A DNA stretch of 64,000 nt from RYN-230 sp963717125 (GCA_963717125.1 CAVQVG010000013.1:372001-436000); one strand, 5' to 3'. Positions 34,538 through 43,548 are shown, counted from the first letter of the stretch. Made by a program: numbers and translations. Notes: generated from the letters alone by a model not told the origin.

Positions 34538-35866
34538 ATGGTGGTCATACCGGTCGCGCTCATCGCGGCCGGATCGTTTTACCTGCACCGCCGGGCCATT
34601 GGCGCCTCGTCCCCGACGGCGGACTTGATGTACTGCGTGTGGGCGGTCAGCCTCGGGTTCGTGCTGACCCAGCTCGCGCTGGCCTGGCTGCAGCGTCCGT
34701 TCAAGGTGTCCGAGGCACAGCGGGCCAAGCTGGACCGGCTGGCGGTAGCCGCCGTGGTGCCCTGCTACAACGAGGACCCCGCGATCCTGGACCGGACCAT
34801 CTCCTCGCTGTTCACCCAGACCCGCCCGCTGAACTGGGTGATCGTGGTGGACGACGGTTCCACCGAGGACTACGCGGCGGTCCGGGCCCGCTGGGCGGCG
34901 AACCGGTCGGGCACCGAATTTGTCTGGATACGCCAGGACAACCAGGGCAAGAAGCACGCCCAGGCCGCGGCGTTTCAGGCGATTCCGCAAGCCGACATCT
35001 ACGCCACGATGGACTCCGACTCCGCGCTGGAGCACCGGGCCATCGAGGAAGGCCTCAAGCCATTCGCCGACCGTGAAGTGGTCTCGGTCGCCGGCCTGGA
35101 GATGGCCTACAACCTGACCACCAACCTGCTCACCCGGGCCATGGGGATGCGGTCGCTGGCCTTCCAGCTGTTCGCCATGAGCGCGCAGAGCGTGGCCGGC
35201 GGGAACGTGGTAATCAACCCGGGCGCCTTTTCCCTCTACCGCGGCTGGCTGATCCACCGGATCCTGCCCGCCTACGTGGGGGAGACATTCTTCGGCATGC
35301 CGGTGACGCTGGGCGATGACACCGCGCTGACCCTGTTCGCCCTGCTGCACGGGCGGGCCGTCCATCAGCCCACGGCCGTCGCGATGCCGGTGTACCCGGA
35401 GACCCTGTCGCACCACCTGCGCCAGTGGACCCGCTGGATGCGGGCCTCCACGATCCGGACGCTCTGGCGGATCCGCTATCTGCGGCCGCGCTCCTACGCC
35501 TGGTGGTTCGTGCTGTATCAGCAGTACGCGTTCTTCGCCTCGGTGGCGGTGTCCCTGGCCGTGCCGTTCGCCTGGCCCGCCACCCGCAACCTGATCTTCG
35601 CCAGCGGTATCGCCCTGGTCGCCTGGCCGATCGCGGTGGCCATGCGGCTGATCACCGTGCACCGCTCCGACGTGCGCTGGACGGCCTGGCTGGCCTCGAC
35701 CGCGCTGCTGCCGTTCGCCGCCCTGTGGTACCTGCTGGTGCTGCGGCAGATCCGCTTCTACGGCATGGCCACCTGCCATCGCCAGGGGTGGATTACCCGG
35801 AGCAAGGTGGAAGTCACCCTGGCCGGCCCCCCGGCTCCGGCCGCGGAGGTGCTCGTCAATGAATAG
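34538..35866 (+). CDS. Processive family 2 glycosyltransferase, membrane-embedded (hyaluronan/cellulose synthase-like)
   Basis: 442 residues from ATG 34538. The open frame continues upstream to 34298, but that part overlaps the 42-residue ORF and has weak codon bias. Two N-terminal helices (VVIPVALIAAGSF; LMYCVWAVSLGFVLTQLAL) precede the GT-A domain: VVPCYNEDPAILDRTISSLF, VVDDGS, the metal motif in YATMDSDSALEHRA, the acceptor-base GDD in VTLGDDTALTLF, and QWTRWMRASTI, the QxxRW product-binding motif of processive beta-glycosyltransferases. Three or more C-terminal helices follow. The last codons overlap the GH26 start by 8 bp, so synthase and hydrolase are coupled. The product is an exopolysaccharide of unknown sugar, a mannan being one possibility given the GH26. 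Confidence 0.88.
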   Translation: MVVIPVALIAAGSFYLHRRAIGASSPTADLMYCVWAVSLGFVLTQLALAWLQRPFKVSEAQRAKLDRLAVAAVVPCYNEDPAILDRTISSLFTQTRPLNWVIVVDDGSTEDYAAVRARWAANRSGTEFVWIRQDNQGKKHAQAAAFQAIPQADIYATMDSDSALEHRAIEEGLKPFADREVVSVAGLEMAYNLTTNLLTRAMGMRSLAFQLFAMSAQSVAGGNVVINPGAFSLYRGWLIHRILPAYVGETFFGMPVTLGDDTALTLFALLHGRAVHQPTAVAMPVYPETLSHHLRQWTRWMRASTIRTLWRIRYLRPRSYAWWFVLYQQYAFFASVAVSLAVPFAWPATRNLIFASGIALVAWPIAVAMRLITVHRSDVRWTAWLASTALLPFAALWYLLVLRQIRFYGMATCHRQGWITRSKVEVTLAGPPAPAAEVLVNE

Positions 35867-36848
35867 GGCCAGATACGTGGCCGGGCTCATCGCCAGCGTG
35901 AGTATGGCCATCACGGTGGCCGGGGCGGGGGCCTCGCTGTGGTTCTTCCGGCATGAGGCGCCGGTCGTGCGGCGGGCCCAGGTCGTCATGCTGCCTCCGG
36001 CCAGTTCGGCGCCCTACCCCCAGTCGGCCATCAGCAACCCTGGCCCACTCCATTACCTGGGCGTCGTGGAGCGGAACACCCCGCGCAGCTACCAGCCGGT
36101 GACGAGCTTCACCTCGGTAGCGGGCCGCAAACCCAACCTCACCGTGTATTACAGCCAGTGGGGCGCGCCCTTCCGGGCCCGGTTCGCTACCGCGGCCGCC
36201 CGGGCCGGCGCGGTAGTGCTGGTGCAAATGCAGCCCTGGCATGCCTCGCTGGCCAGCATCGCAGCCGGGCGCTGGGACGGCTACCTGCGCCGGTTCGCCG
36301 GGCAGATCCGGCGCTACGGTGGCCAGGTCATCCTGAGCTTCGCCCCGGAGGCCAATGGCGGGTGGTATCCGTGGGGGTGGCGGCACGCCAGCCCGGAGCG
36401 CTGGGTGGCCGCGTGGCGGCACGTGGTGACGGTGTTCCGTAACTCGGACGCGATCAACGTGACGTGGCTGTGGGATGTCAGCGGGCGGAACCGCTCCACG
36501 GGGCACATCCGGAACTGGTGGCCAGGCCCGCGCTACGTGGACTGGATCGGCGTGGACGGCTACTACTTCACTCCGTCCGACAGCTTCAAGACGGTGATCG
36601 GCAGCACCGTGCAGAGCGTCCGGAAGTTCACCAGGAAACCGATCCTCGTCTCCGAGGTCGGCATCGGGCCACGCGCCGGGCAGGCGGCGAAGATACCCGG
36701 CCTGTTCGCGGGCCTGCGCCGCGAACACCTGCTCGGCCTGATCTGGTTCGACGTCGCCCAGCACCAGGGGCTGTATCACCAGAACTGGCGGCTGGACGGC
36801 CCGGCTGCGGTTGCGGCCTTCCGCGCTGGGGTGAGATCCCTGCACTGA
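35859..36848 (+). CDS. Glycoside hydrolase family 26-like protein (beta-mannanase type)
   Basis: 329 residues starting 8 bp inside the GT2 gene. The N-terminal helix (YVAGLIASVSMAITVAGAGA) is a signal anchor. The TIM-barrel shows the GH26 landmarks: VILSFAPEANGGWYPWG with the acid/base Glu164, WLWDVSGRNRSTG, YVDWIGVDGYYF, and PILVSEVGIG with the nucleophile Glu266. GH26 enzymes cut beta-1,4-mannan or mixed beta-glucans. Coupled to a processive synthase, it probably trims or releases the polymer, as cellulase BcsZ does in cellulose systems (analogy). Confidence 0.85.
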   Translation: MNRARYVAGLIASVSMAITVAGAGASLWFFRHEAPVVRRAQVVMLPPASSAPYPQSAISNPGPLHYLGVVERNTPRSYQPVTSFTSVAGRKPNLTVYYSQWGAPFRARFATAAARAGAVVLVQMQPWHASLASIAAGRWDGYLRRFAGQIRRYGGQVILSFAPEANGGWYPWGWRHASPERWVAAWRHVVTVFRNSDAINVTWLWDVSGRNRSTGHIRNWWPGPRYVDWIGVDGYYFTPSDSFKTVIGSTVQSVRKFTRKPILVSEVGIGPRAGQAAKIPGLFAGLRREHLLGLIWFDVAQHQGLYHQNWRLDGPAAVAAFRAGVRSLH

Positions 36849-36854
36849 GCCCGG

Positions 36855-36990
36855 CCGCTGGCTCAGGTTGGTCGTGTTGGACTCGTCCTGGAGCACGTAG
36901 ATGTGGCTGCCGGTGGCCGCGGCGCCCGCGATGTTGACCCGCTGGTACCACTCCGCGGCGGCGAACTCGGTAAGCGGGGCCGGTCAGGAG
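36855..36990 (-). pseudogene. Orphan coding fragment
   Basis: The minus strand reads TEFAAAEWYQRVNIAGAAAT, then GSHIYVLQDESNTTNLSQRP, with nearly every third position G or C. There is a stop just upstream and no start. It has the look of a real protein segment cut off by the GH26 gene on one side and a stop on the other. The parent family is not recognised. Confidence 0.4.
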
Positions 36991-37006
36991 CCGGCGACCA
37001 GCGGTT

Positions 37007-37786
37007 TCAGTGGGTAGCGGTGAAGTTGGTGACGGCCAGGCCGCGCCCGCCCGACCAGATCTCGAAGCCAGCCTGGACGCTCCACAGCAGCGCGGACGGG
37101 CTGAGCACGCCGAGCCGCTCGGCTATCGCCATGAACGGCGCCAGCCGCAGCTTGGCCTGGTGGGCGACCGTGGCCCGGCGGAAGGAAACGTAGAACTTGC
37201 CGGGCAGAGTCGCGTGCGGTACCACGTACCATTTCGCGCCGTCCACCTTGACCGTCGGGTAGAGCTGAGTCCACCATGGCGGCTTGCTGTACTGCAGCCA
37301 GATCATCATTTCCGTGGTGCCGACTCCGCTGTGCGGGCCAAGCCACAGGTCCAGGGACGAGTTCCATACCCCGCTGCGCTTCGGCGTCTTGGTCGCCCAG
37401 CTGATGGCGTAGTTTCCCAGGGATCCCGCCTGGGGCCAGGCCGCCTCGTTCGGCCCGGCGCAGGCGCCGGCGAAGCAGCCGGTCCCGATGTAGGGGTAAG
37501 CCCGCACCTTAGGCGACGTCGGAATACCGGGTGAGCGGGTGACGGTGAACCCGGCGGACCGGGTGAGGGCGACGCACATGCCGTCGTCGTTGTGGTTGAC
37601 GCTCGGCTTGTTCCGGACCACGTACGGCTGGCCGTTGGACCCGGTGACGTACAAAGCCTGCCACCGCTTGCAGGTCCTGCCCAGGGGCGCGGCGGACGCG
37701 GCGACCCTGGGCAGGACGATGGCGGCCGCGGCCACCACCAGGCACAGCATCATCCCCACGGGCACGGGACGGGGTCGGCACGTCAT
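37007..37786 (-). CDS. Secreted glycoside hydrolase family 12 (endoglucanase-like)
   Basis: 259 residues from ATG 37786. The signal peptide (GMMLCLVVAAAAIVLPRVAA) is followed by the GH12 jelly-roll: QPYVVRNKPSVNHNDDGMCV, RAYPYIGTGCFAGAC, LDLWLGPHSGVGTTEMMIWL with nucleophile Glu159, and the acid/base in VQAGFEIWSGGRGLAVTNF (Glu242). Substrates of the family are cellulose, xyloglucan and mixed-linkage glucan. No carbohydrate-binding module is attached. It is convergent with GH26 and transcribed in the same direction as the devR-type regulator upstream. Confidence 0.9.
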   Translation of the reverse strand: MTCRPRPVPVGMMLCLVVAAAAIVLPRVAASAAPLGRTCKRWQALYVTGSNGQPYVVRNKPSVNHNDDGMCVALTRSAGFTVTRSPGIPTSPKVRAYPYIGTGCFAGACAGPNEAAWPQAGSLGNYAISWATKTPKRSGVWNSSLDLWLGPHSGVGTTEMMIWLQYSKPPWWTQLYPTVKVDGAKWYVVPHATLPGKFYVSFRRATVAHQAKLRLAPFMAIAERLGVLSPSALLWSVQAGFEIWSGGRGLAVTNFTATH

Positions 37787-37936
37787 CTCTCGGCTTCCCT
37801 TCTGCGTTTCAGGCACCGCCCACGATATTCCCATCAATGCTGCCGGCACCACTTCCCTACACGCGTTCCATTTACTTTTCCTTAATCCGGCCGCTGGATA
37901 TACGAAAAACTGTGGCGCTGCCCAGGAACGCGAATT

Positions 37937-38647
37937 CTAAAGTGATATAAAGGCTATAACCGGCTTTAATTCGGCGGGCGCGGCGAGCCGGGCGGCCAGC
38001 GCGGCCGCCTGCGACCGGCGCTGCATGCCCAGCTTGCCGAGCACGGCGGACACGTAGTTCTTGGCTGTCTTCTCGGACAGGTACATATGCTCGGCGATCT
38101 GCCGGTTGGTCAGGCCGTCCCCGATCAGGTCGAGCACCCGCTTCTCCTGCGCCGACAACGCGGCCACGGACTGCTCGGTGGCAGACCCTTCGCGCAGCCG
38201 CCGCATCACCCGCCGCGCGGCATCGGCGTCCAGGGTGGACCGGCCGGCCGCCACCGCCCGGACCGCGCCGACCAGCTCGGCCGAGGAGGCCTGCTTCATC
38301 ACGTAACCGGCCGCTCCCGCCATGATGGCGCCGAGCAGGGCCTGATCGTCCCCGTACCCGGTGAGCATCAGGCATGCCGTGCCGGGCAGCGCGGACCGGA
38401 TCTCCCGGCATACCGTCACGCCGTCCCCATCCGGCAGCCGGACGTCCAGCAGCGCGACGTCGGGCCCCAGGACCAGCATCCGGTTCATGGCGGATTCCGC
38501 CGTGCCGGCGTCACCGATCACCTCGAGATCGGCTTCCGCCTCGAGCAGATCACGCAGCCCGCGCCGCACCACCTCGTGGTCATCGAGCAGGAACACGCGG
38601 ATCTTGCCGCCCGCACCGTCCGCCGCAGCACCGGATGCCTGGCTCAT
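37937..38647 (-). CDS. devR: DevR/DosR-type response regulator (NarL family)
   Basis: 236 residues. Receiver: RVFLLDDHEVVRRGLRDLL, phospho-Asp in DVALLDVRLPDGDGVTVC, CLMLTGYGDDQALLGAIMAG and Lys in GYVMKQAS. The HTH domain is LSAQEKRVLDLIGDGLTNRQ, IAEHMYLSEKTAKNYVSAVL, very close to the DosR pattern. DosR controls hypoxia or redox dormancy in mycobacteria; no GAF-type DosS is adjacent here, but a receiver-kinase fusion is divergent at 38784. Activity in hypoxia is inferred from family only. Confidence 0.88.
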   Translation of the reverse strand: MSQASGAAADGAGGKIRVFLLDDHEVVRRGLRDLLEAEADLEVIGDAGTAESAMNRMLVLGPDVALLDVRLPDGDGVTVCREIRSALPGTACLMLTGYGDDQALLGAIMAGAAGYVMKQASSAELVGAVRAVAAGRSTLDADAARRVMRRLREGSATEQSVAALSAQEKRVLDLIGDGLTNRQIAEHMYLSEKTAKNYVSAVLGKLGMQRRSQAAALAARLAAPAELKPVIAFISL

Positions 38648-38705
38648 GGGACTCCCACCCCTCGCCGCCCGGAGACGGAAGGGTGACCGCCCGCCGCGGG
38701 CTTGA

Positions 38706-38720
38706 TGTACTGTAAGTACA
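38706..38720. promoter_or_regulatory. 15-bp dyad in the devR/kinase divergent promoter
   Basis: TGTACTGTAAGTACA is a perfect inverted repeat (six-base arms, GTA centre) 60 bp from both divergent starts. It is AT-rich against its background, and is a candidate operator. It does not match the DosR box I know. Confidence 0.45.
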
Positions 38721-38783
38721 CAGAATAATACTCATTGTAACGGGATAGCGGGCAGCGGCTGTCGTGTCAGCAGGGGAGGCGCC

Positions 38784-39875
38784 GTGGCGGCAGGGCCGGC
38801 CGGACCCCGGGTGCTCGTGGTGGATGACACGGAAGCCGTCCGCGTTCTCATCCGCCGGGTGCTCACCGGGTCCGGGTACCAGGTAGACATGGCGGGATCC
38901 GCCCGGGAAGCCCGGGCGCTGAGCCCGGCCGGCTACGACGTGCTGCTGATCGACGCCCACCTGGGCGGTGAGCCGGGCACCGCGCTGATCGAGGAACTCC
39001 GCGCCGCGAACCCGGACTCAGCCCGGCGCTGCCTGCTTGTCACCGGGGGCCCGGCCGACCGGGCTCCGGTCGGCGTGGCCTGCCTCAGCAAACCGTTCCG
39101 CCCCGCTGACCTGCTCTCGGCGGTCGATGCGCGGCGCTCAGCCGCGCGGCAAGGGCGTTCGGCCAATGAAGACCCGGCCGGGAGCGGGGGTGGCGGGACG
39201 GGCTCAGCCCCGGGACCAGGGGGCAGCGGGCGGATCGCTCAGCCTGGGCTCGGCCAGCTGCTGGGCCGGGTCCGCGCCATGCGCGCGGCCGAGCGGACCG
39301 CGGTGGCGGACTTCCTGCATGACGGCCCGGTCCAGGAGCTGACCGCGGCGACGCTGAGCGTGGAGCTGCTCAGCCGGCTCGCCCCGGACGAAATCAGGCC
39401 GTACGCCGACCAGATCCGGCGGCACCTCGACGCGGCCGCCCGGCCGATCCGGCGGCTGATGGATGAGGCCCGCCCAGCTGCCCAGGCCGGGTCCACCCTG
39501 GACGGCCACGTCCGGCGGCGTACCGCCTGGCTGCCCTTCGCCCCGGTGACCGTGCGCGATCTGCGCTCCCCGGCCGCACCCGGGCCGGACCCGGCGGCCA
39601 TCGCGGACATCGTGGAACTGGCCCTGCACGCCCTCGCGGGCAGCGCTCCCCCGGCCCGGGCCGACATCGAGGTTCAGCCCGGCGAGCAGGTCCTGGGCAT
39701 CCTGCTCACCATCACCCCGCTGGACGGCGCCACCGTGCGGGCCGCGGACGCGTCGGCGGCGGAGACGGCGCTGGCCCAGCTGGCCGCCGCCCTGGGCGGG
39801 CCGGTGCAGGCCAGCCTGGCGGCTTTCCCCTGGCGGGCCCGGCTCGAGCTGACCGGCAACCTGGCCCCACGCTAG
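38784..39875 (+). CDS. Receiver-histidine kinase fusion protein (REC-HisKA_3-degenerate ATPase)
   Basis: 363 residues from GTG 38784 with GGAGG five bases upstream. An N-terminal receiver (RVLVVDDTEAVRVLIRRVL, Asp57 in VLLIDAHLGG, Lys103 in CLSKPFRPADLL) is joined by a Gly-rich linker to a HisKA_3-like helix, ERTAVADFLHDGPVQELTAA with His179. The last 130 residues occupy the place of the ATPase, but I cannot find an N box or GxGxG, so it probably cannot bind ATP. It may act as a phosphorelay or dimerisation partner for the divergent DevR-type regulator. The stop overlaps the convergent GH39-like stop by 4 bp. Confidence 0.75.
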   Translation: MAAGPAGPRVLVVDDTEAVRVLIRRVLTGSGYQVDMAGSAREARALSPAGYDVLLIDAHLGGEPGTALIEELRAANPDSARRCLLVTGGPADRAPVGVACLSKPFRPADLLSAVDARRSAARQGRSANEDPAGSGGGGTGSAPGPGGSGRIAQPGLGQLLGRVRAMRAAERTAVADFLHDGPVQELTAATLSVELLSRLAPDEIRPYADQIRRHLDAAARPIRRLMDEARPAAQAGSTLDGHVRRRTAWLPFAPVTVRDLRSPAAPGPDPAAIADIVELALHALAGSAPPARADIEVQPGEQVLGILLTITPLDGATVRAADASAAETALAQLAAALGGPVQASLAAFPWRARLELTGNLAPR

Positions 39876-42800
39876 CCAATCCCAACCTCGGGGGAAGCCT
39901 GGAACGGGGCCAGGGTGATCTGGTCGATGTTCGGCGCCGTTTCGGACCGGAGCGGCTGGCCGACGCCGCTGCCCGAATAGATGACTCCGATCGTGGTGCT
40001 GTCGTAGTTGTACTGCGGGTTGGCGATGAACCGGATCGTGTTGACACCGCGCCTGAGCTGGACCGGGATGGTCAGGTTCCAGAACTGGTTCCAGCTGAAC
40101 GTGTTGCCGAAGTTGACGTGGAAGGTGGGCCCGCCGTTGACGCTGATATCGGCGGGCGCGGTCATCAGGTCGGGGTTGTAGTGGTTGGCGATGATCTGCT
40201 GGTTGTTGGCGAACCGGACGGTCATCTCGTACGTGCCTGGGGCCGGCGCGTGCACGGTGAAGGTCAGCGAGTTGGCTGACCCGCCGCCGATGCCGGTGAC
40301 CACGCCGCCGTTGGCCTGGCTGTAGCTGTTGTCGACCTTGGCCGTGCCGGTCAACGCGGCGTCCTCGGCCTGGTAGGTGCTGACTCCAGGCTGGGCGCCG
40401 CCGACGGGAGTAACGGTCAGCTTGTCCAGCGTCACGGTACCGCCGTCGCCGGTGACCACGACCTTGTTGATGCCCGCGCTCAGGTACACCCGGTCGGTCC
40501 GCACAGCCCAGCCCGCTGACCCGCCGGCCTGCGGCCCGTCCAGCGGCCCAGCCAGCGGCAGCGTGTTGACCGTGATCCCGGCCGCTCCCCGGCCCCGGTA
40601 CCGGTACCGGAAGGCCAGGTCCGAGTAGCCGTCATTGGCCGAGTAGACCCAGAACGTCACCCGCTGGCCGGGGCCGATGTCGGCCGCGCCAGCGCCCGAC
40701 TGGCCCTGCGCCCGGTAGTCCGCGCGGGCCCCGGCCAGGGTGGCCTGCTCGGCCTCGTAGACGACGGAGCTGCGCACCGCCGGGTTGTCCAGCTGAAGGT
40801 CGATCTTGTTGATGATCGCGTCGCCGTTGGTCGCGGCGCCGTCCGCCCCGGTGGTGGACAGGCTGATCTGGTGCTGGCCCGCGGTCAGGTGCACGGTGGC
40901 GTCGGCGTGGTTCCAGATCACCCAGTTGTAGCCGACCGGCAGCCAGACCTGCTGCGGGCTGCCGCCGTCCACCCGGACGAAGACGTTGGTCGGGCCGGAC
41001 ACGTCCGAGGCGGCCGAGTCGCTGCCGTCGAAGATGGACAGGTGGTAGTCGCCGGTCTGCGGCACGTCCACGTGGAACGTGATGACGGTGCTCGACCCGG
41101 TGCGCAGGCCGCCCACGTCCTGTTCGCCCGCGGTGGCGTAGCCGCCCAGGTTGGAGGGCGTTCCCTCGGTGTTGATGTTCCACCCGGTACCGGTGAGCGT
41201 GGCCTGTGCGGCCAGGTAGCTGTGCAGCCAGGTGCTGTCGCCCGGGGTCGGCGAGCCGGTCCCGCCCGGGGCCAGGATGACCTCGTAGGCGTCCATGGTG
41301 GGCGGCACGGCGGGATTGGAGATGATCGTCCCGTTCCGGCCGTTGCCGGAGGAGTCGACCGCGGTGGCGCCGCCGGTCTCGTCGAACTTGTACGAGGCGA
41401 CGTTGCCCGCCCCGGGCTGGCCACCCGCCAGCGCGGCGATCTGGCTGGCGCTCAGCGCGCTGTTGTAGATCTGGAAGTCGTCGATCTCGCCGTCCAGGTA
41501 GGGGTCGGCCGGGTACTGCGAGCGCCCGATCCAGTCCTGGGTGGTGTCGCCCAGTGCGGCTGGGTTGAGCGTCATGTTGGTGTTGGTGCCGACCGCCGTG
41601 CCGTTGACGTACAGCGTCCCGGTGCTGCCGGACAGCGTCACCGCGACGTGCGACCAGGTGTTGAGCGGCAGTTCGCCGGTGCCGTTGATCTGCTGCTCGC
41701 CGCCCGCGCCGCTGGTGGTGATGGCGAACCGGATCGGCCCGCCGCCCGCGTTGAGGGTCAGGAACATGTAGTCGTTGGTGCCGGTGCCGAAGTCGAACAC
41801 CCGGGACCAGGCGGTGTCGGCCGAGGGATTCACCCAGGCCGAGATCGTGAAGTCGGTGACGCCCTGCACGATCCCTGACGGCAGGCTCACGTATTCATTG
41901 TTTCCGCACAACGCCAGCGCGTTGCCGATCTTGCCCGGCACGCGCGGTCCGGTCGCGTGGCACGAGGCGGCGTTGCCGCCGGCGCCGTCGCCCTGGTCGC
42001 CGTCGGTCACCGGGAGCGTGACCGAGCCGTCCGAGCCGACCGGCACGTCCGCGTCGAACGTCCGGGTCGGCTGGGCCGCTGCCCCGGTCATGCCGCTCCA
42101 CCGGTTCTGGAAGATCGTGGCGTGCACGGTGTGACCGAAGATCGCCGGGTCGATGTCCTTGACCGTGACGCCCTCCGGCCCGGCCGGCCCGCCGCCCATG
42201 ATGATCCGCGCCTGCCGCTGCGCCGGGTTCAGCGTGGCCAGGCCCTGGAGCGTGTCGTCGGTATTGCCGTCCGGCGCGGTCACCGGCACGGTGTGACCGG
42301 ACATCGAGGAGTACCAGTTGTACAGCCACCACTGGGCGTTCGGTACGTTCTGCTGCGCCACCGAGTCGCCCAGCGTCCCGTTGATGTTCCAGTACGCGAG
42401 GTCCCCGTCAACCTTCTCGGCTTCGAGCGCGGACAGCCACGCCACCATCTGCCCGGGGCTGGTCAGCTGGTACCTGGCCGCGTACTCGTCCAGGTTGACC
42501 GGCAGGTGATGGGGCAGGCCGACCGTGGTCTCCAGCGCCCGGTAGGCCGCCACGTCGGTGCGCACGGTGGACGGGACCTGGAGCTCATGCCAGGTCATGA
42601 CGGCGGGCAGGCAGTGGTGCGCCAGGCAGAACTGGAGGAAGGAGCCAAGCGCCGCCGGGAAGAAGCCGCTGAAGTTCGGCCCGGCGATCCGGGCCTGCGG
42701 CCACAGGCCCTTGATGAAGTCGTAGGTCTGCAGCCACTCGGCCTCGAACGCGGCCAGCGTCGTGGCATTGGTGGTCAGGCCGGCGAACCAGTTGCCGTCC

Positions 42801-43348
42801 GGCTCGTTGTACGGGACCAGGATGATGCGGCTGCGGTACGGCGACGTTAAAGCCTGCTCGACCTCGGTCTTCATATAGCCCTGGTACTGCGCGTACGTGG
42901 TGCGCTCGTACGGGAAGTTGCGGTACACGTCGGTCATGTAGATGTAGATGTCCCGGCCGCCGCTGGCCAGGAACGGCTTGGCGATCTCCAGCGCGTCCGA
43001 CCCCGGATGCTGCTGGCCGTCCTGCGCCTTGGTGTCCGTGGTGACCAGGCCCATGCCCTGGATGAGGTTGTTGCTCGGCACCCCCTGGTCGTAGAGCCCG
43101 TACAGACTCCCCGACGCACCGCCGTCGAACGGCCCGGTGCTGGCGCCCAGATCGACCACCAGGTTGTTGGGGGTGCTGGCGGCGTTATTGGGGGTGCTGG
43201 CGGCCGGCGCTGTGGGTGCCGCCCTCGCCGCGCCCGCTGTGGGCGCCGCGCCGACCGTGGGCGCCGCGCCCGCCGTGGGCGCCGTGCTGAGCAGCAGTCC
43301 CGGTACGGCCAGGAAGATCGCCGCCACAGCGGCCAGTTGCCGTCTCAT
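39872..43348 (-). CDS. Large secreted GH39-like protein with LamG and carbohydrate-binding modules
   Basis: 1158 residues. The signal peptide (MRRQLAAVAAIFLAVPGLLL) is followed by an APTVGAAPTAGAA repeat linker. The catalytic region (about 65-390) looks like a clan-A TIM barrel: IILVPYNEPDGNW places the acid/base at Glu182, and HLPVNLDEYAARYQ puts a candidate nucleophile at Glu288. A LamG/concanavalin-like domain (about 470-640, FTISAWVNPSADTAWSRVFD) and two or three beta-sandwich modules follow, including SSVVYEAEQATLAGARADYR and VSTYQAEDAALTGTAKVDNS, the CBM6/CBM35 signature. An extracellular glycan is the likely target. A LacI-type regulator is divergent, 200 bp away. Confidence 0.82.
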   Translation of the reverse strand: MRRQLAAVAAIFLAVPGLLLSTAPTAGAAPTVGAAPTAGAARAAPTAPAASTPNNAASTPNNLVVDLGASTGPFDGGASGSLYGLYDQGVPSNNLIQGMGLVTTDTKAQDGQQHPGSDALEIAKPFLASGGRDIYIYMTDVYRNFPYERTTYAQYQGYMKTEVEQALTSPYRSRIILVPYNEPDGNWFAGLTTNATTLAAFEAEWLQTYDFIKGLWPQARIAGPNFSGFFPAALGSFLQFCLAHHCLPAVMTWHELQVPSTVRTDVAAYRALETTVGLPHHLPVNLDEYAARYQLTSPGQMVAWLSALEAEKVDGDLAYWNINGTLGDSVAQQNVPNAQWWLYNWYSSMSGHTVPVTAPDGNTDDTLQGLATLNPAQRQARIIMGGGPAGPEGVTVKDIDPAIFGHTVHATIFQNRWSGMTGAAAQPTRTFDADVPVGSDGSVTLPVTDGDQGDGAGGNAASCHATGPRVPGKIGNALALCGNNEYVSLPSGIVQGVTDFTISAWVNPSADTAWSRVFDFGTGTNDYMFLTLNAGGGPIRFAITTSGAGGEQQINGTGELPLNTWSHVAVTLSGSTGTLYVNGTAVGTNTNMTLNPAALGDTTQDWIGRSQYPADPYLDGEIDDFQIYNSALSASQIAALAGGQPGAGNVASYKFDETGGATAVDSSGNGRNGTIISNPAVPPTMDAYEVILAPGGTGSPTPGDSTWLHSYLAAQATLTGTGWNINTEGTPSNLGGYATAGEQDVGGLRTGSSTVITFHVDVPQTGDYHLSIFDGSDSAASDVSGPTNVFVRVDGGSPQQVWLPVGYNWVIWNHADATVHLTAGQHQISLSTTGADGAATNGDAIINKIDLQLDNPAVRSSVVYEAEQATLAGARADYRAQGQSGAGAADIGPGQRVTFWVYSANDGYSDLAFRYRYRGRGAAGITVNTLPLAGPLDGPQAGGSAGWAVRTDRVYLSAGINKVVVTGDGGTVTLDKLTVTPVGGAQPGVSTYQAEDAALTGTAKVDNSYSQANGGVVTGIGGGSANSLTFTVHAPAPGTYEMTVRFANNQQIIANHYNPDLMTAPADISVNGGPTFHVNFGNTFSWNQFWNLTIPVQLRRGVNTIRFIANPQYNYDSTTIGVIYSGSGVGQPLRSETAPNIDQITLAPFQASPEVGIG

Positions 43349-43422
43349 CTGTCACCTCTCTGTGACCCGGCCCCCAGCTCTGCTATGCCGACGTGCCGCA
43401 GCGCGCCGTCCTACCACCCTGG

Positions 43423-43442
43423 GTGGAGAAGCGCTTCCCCAC
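43423..43442. promoter_or_regulatory. LacI-type operator
   Basis: GTGGAGAAGCGCTTCCCCAC is a 20-bp palindrome with two mismatches centred on GAAGCGCTTC, with a central CG as is typical for LacI/GalR sites. It lies between the GH39-like gene (start 43348) and the lacI-type gene (start 43549) and could control both. Confidence 0.7.
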
Positions 43443-43548
43443 TCGCCACTGATGAGGATCTTCCGCACCGGGCGCCACGTCAAGCCCCGGCCGACGAATA
43501 GCGCGATGCGGCCCGGTCGGAGCACCAGGGCGATGGGACAATCAGGAC

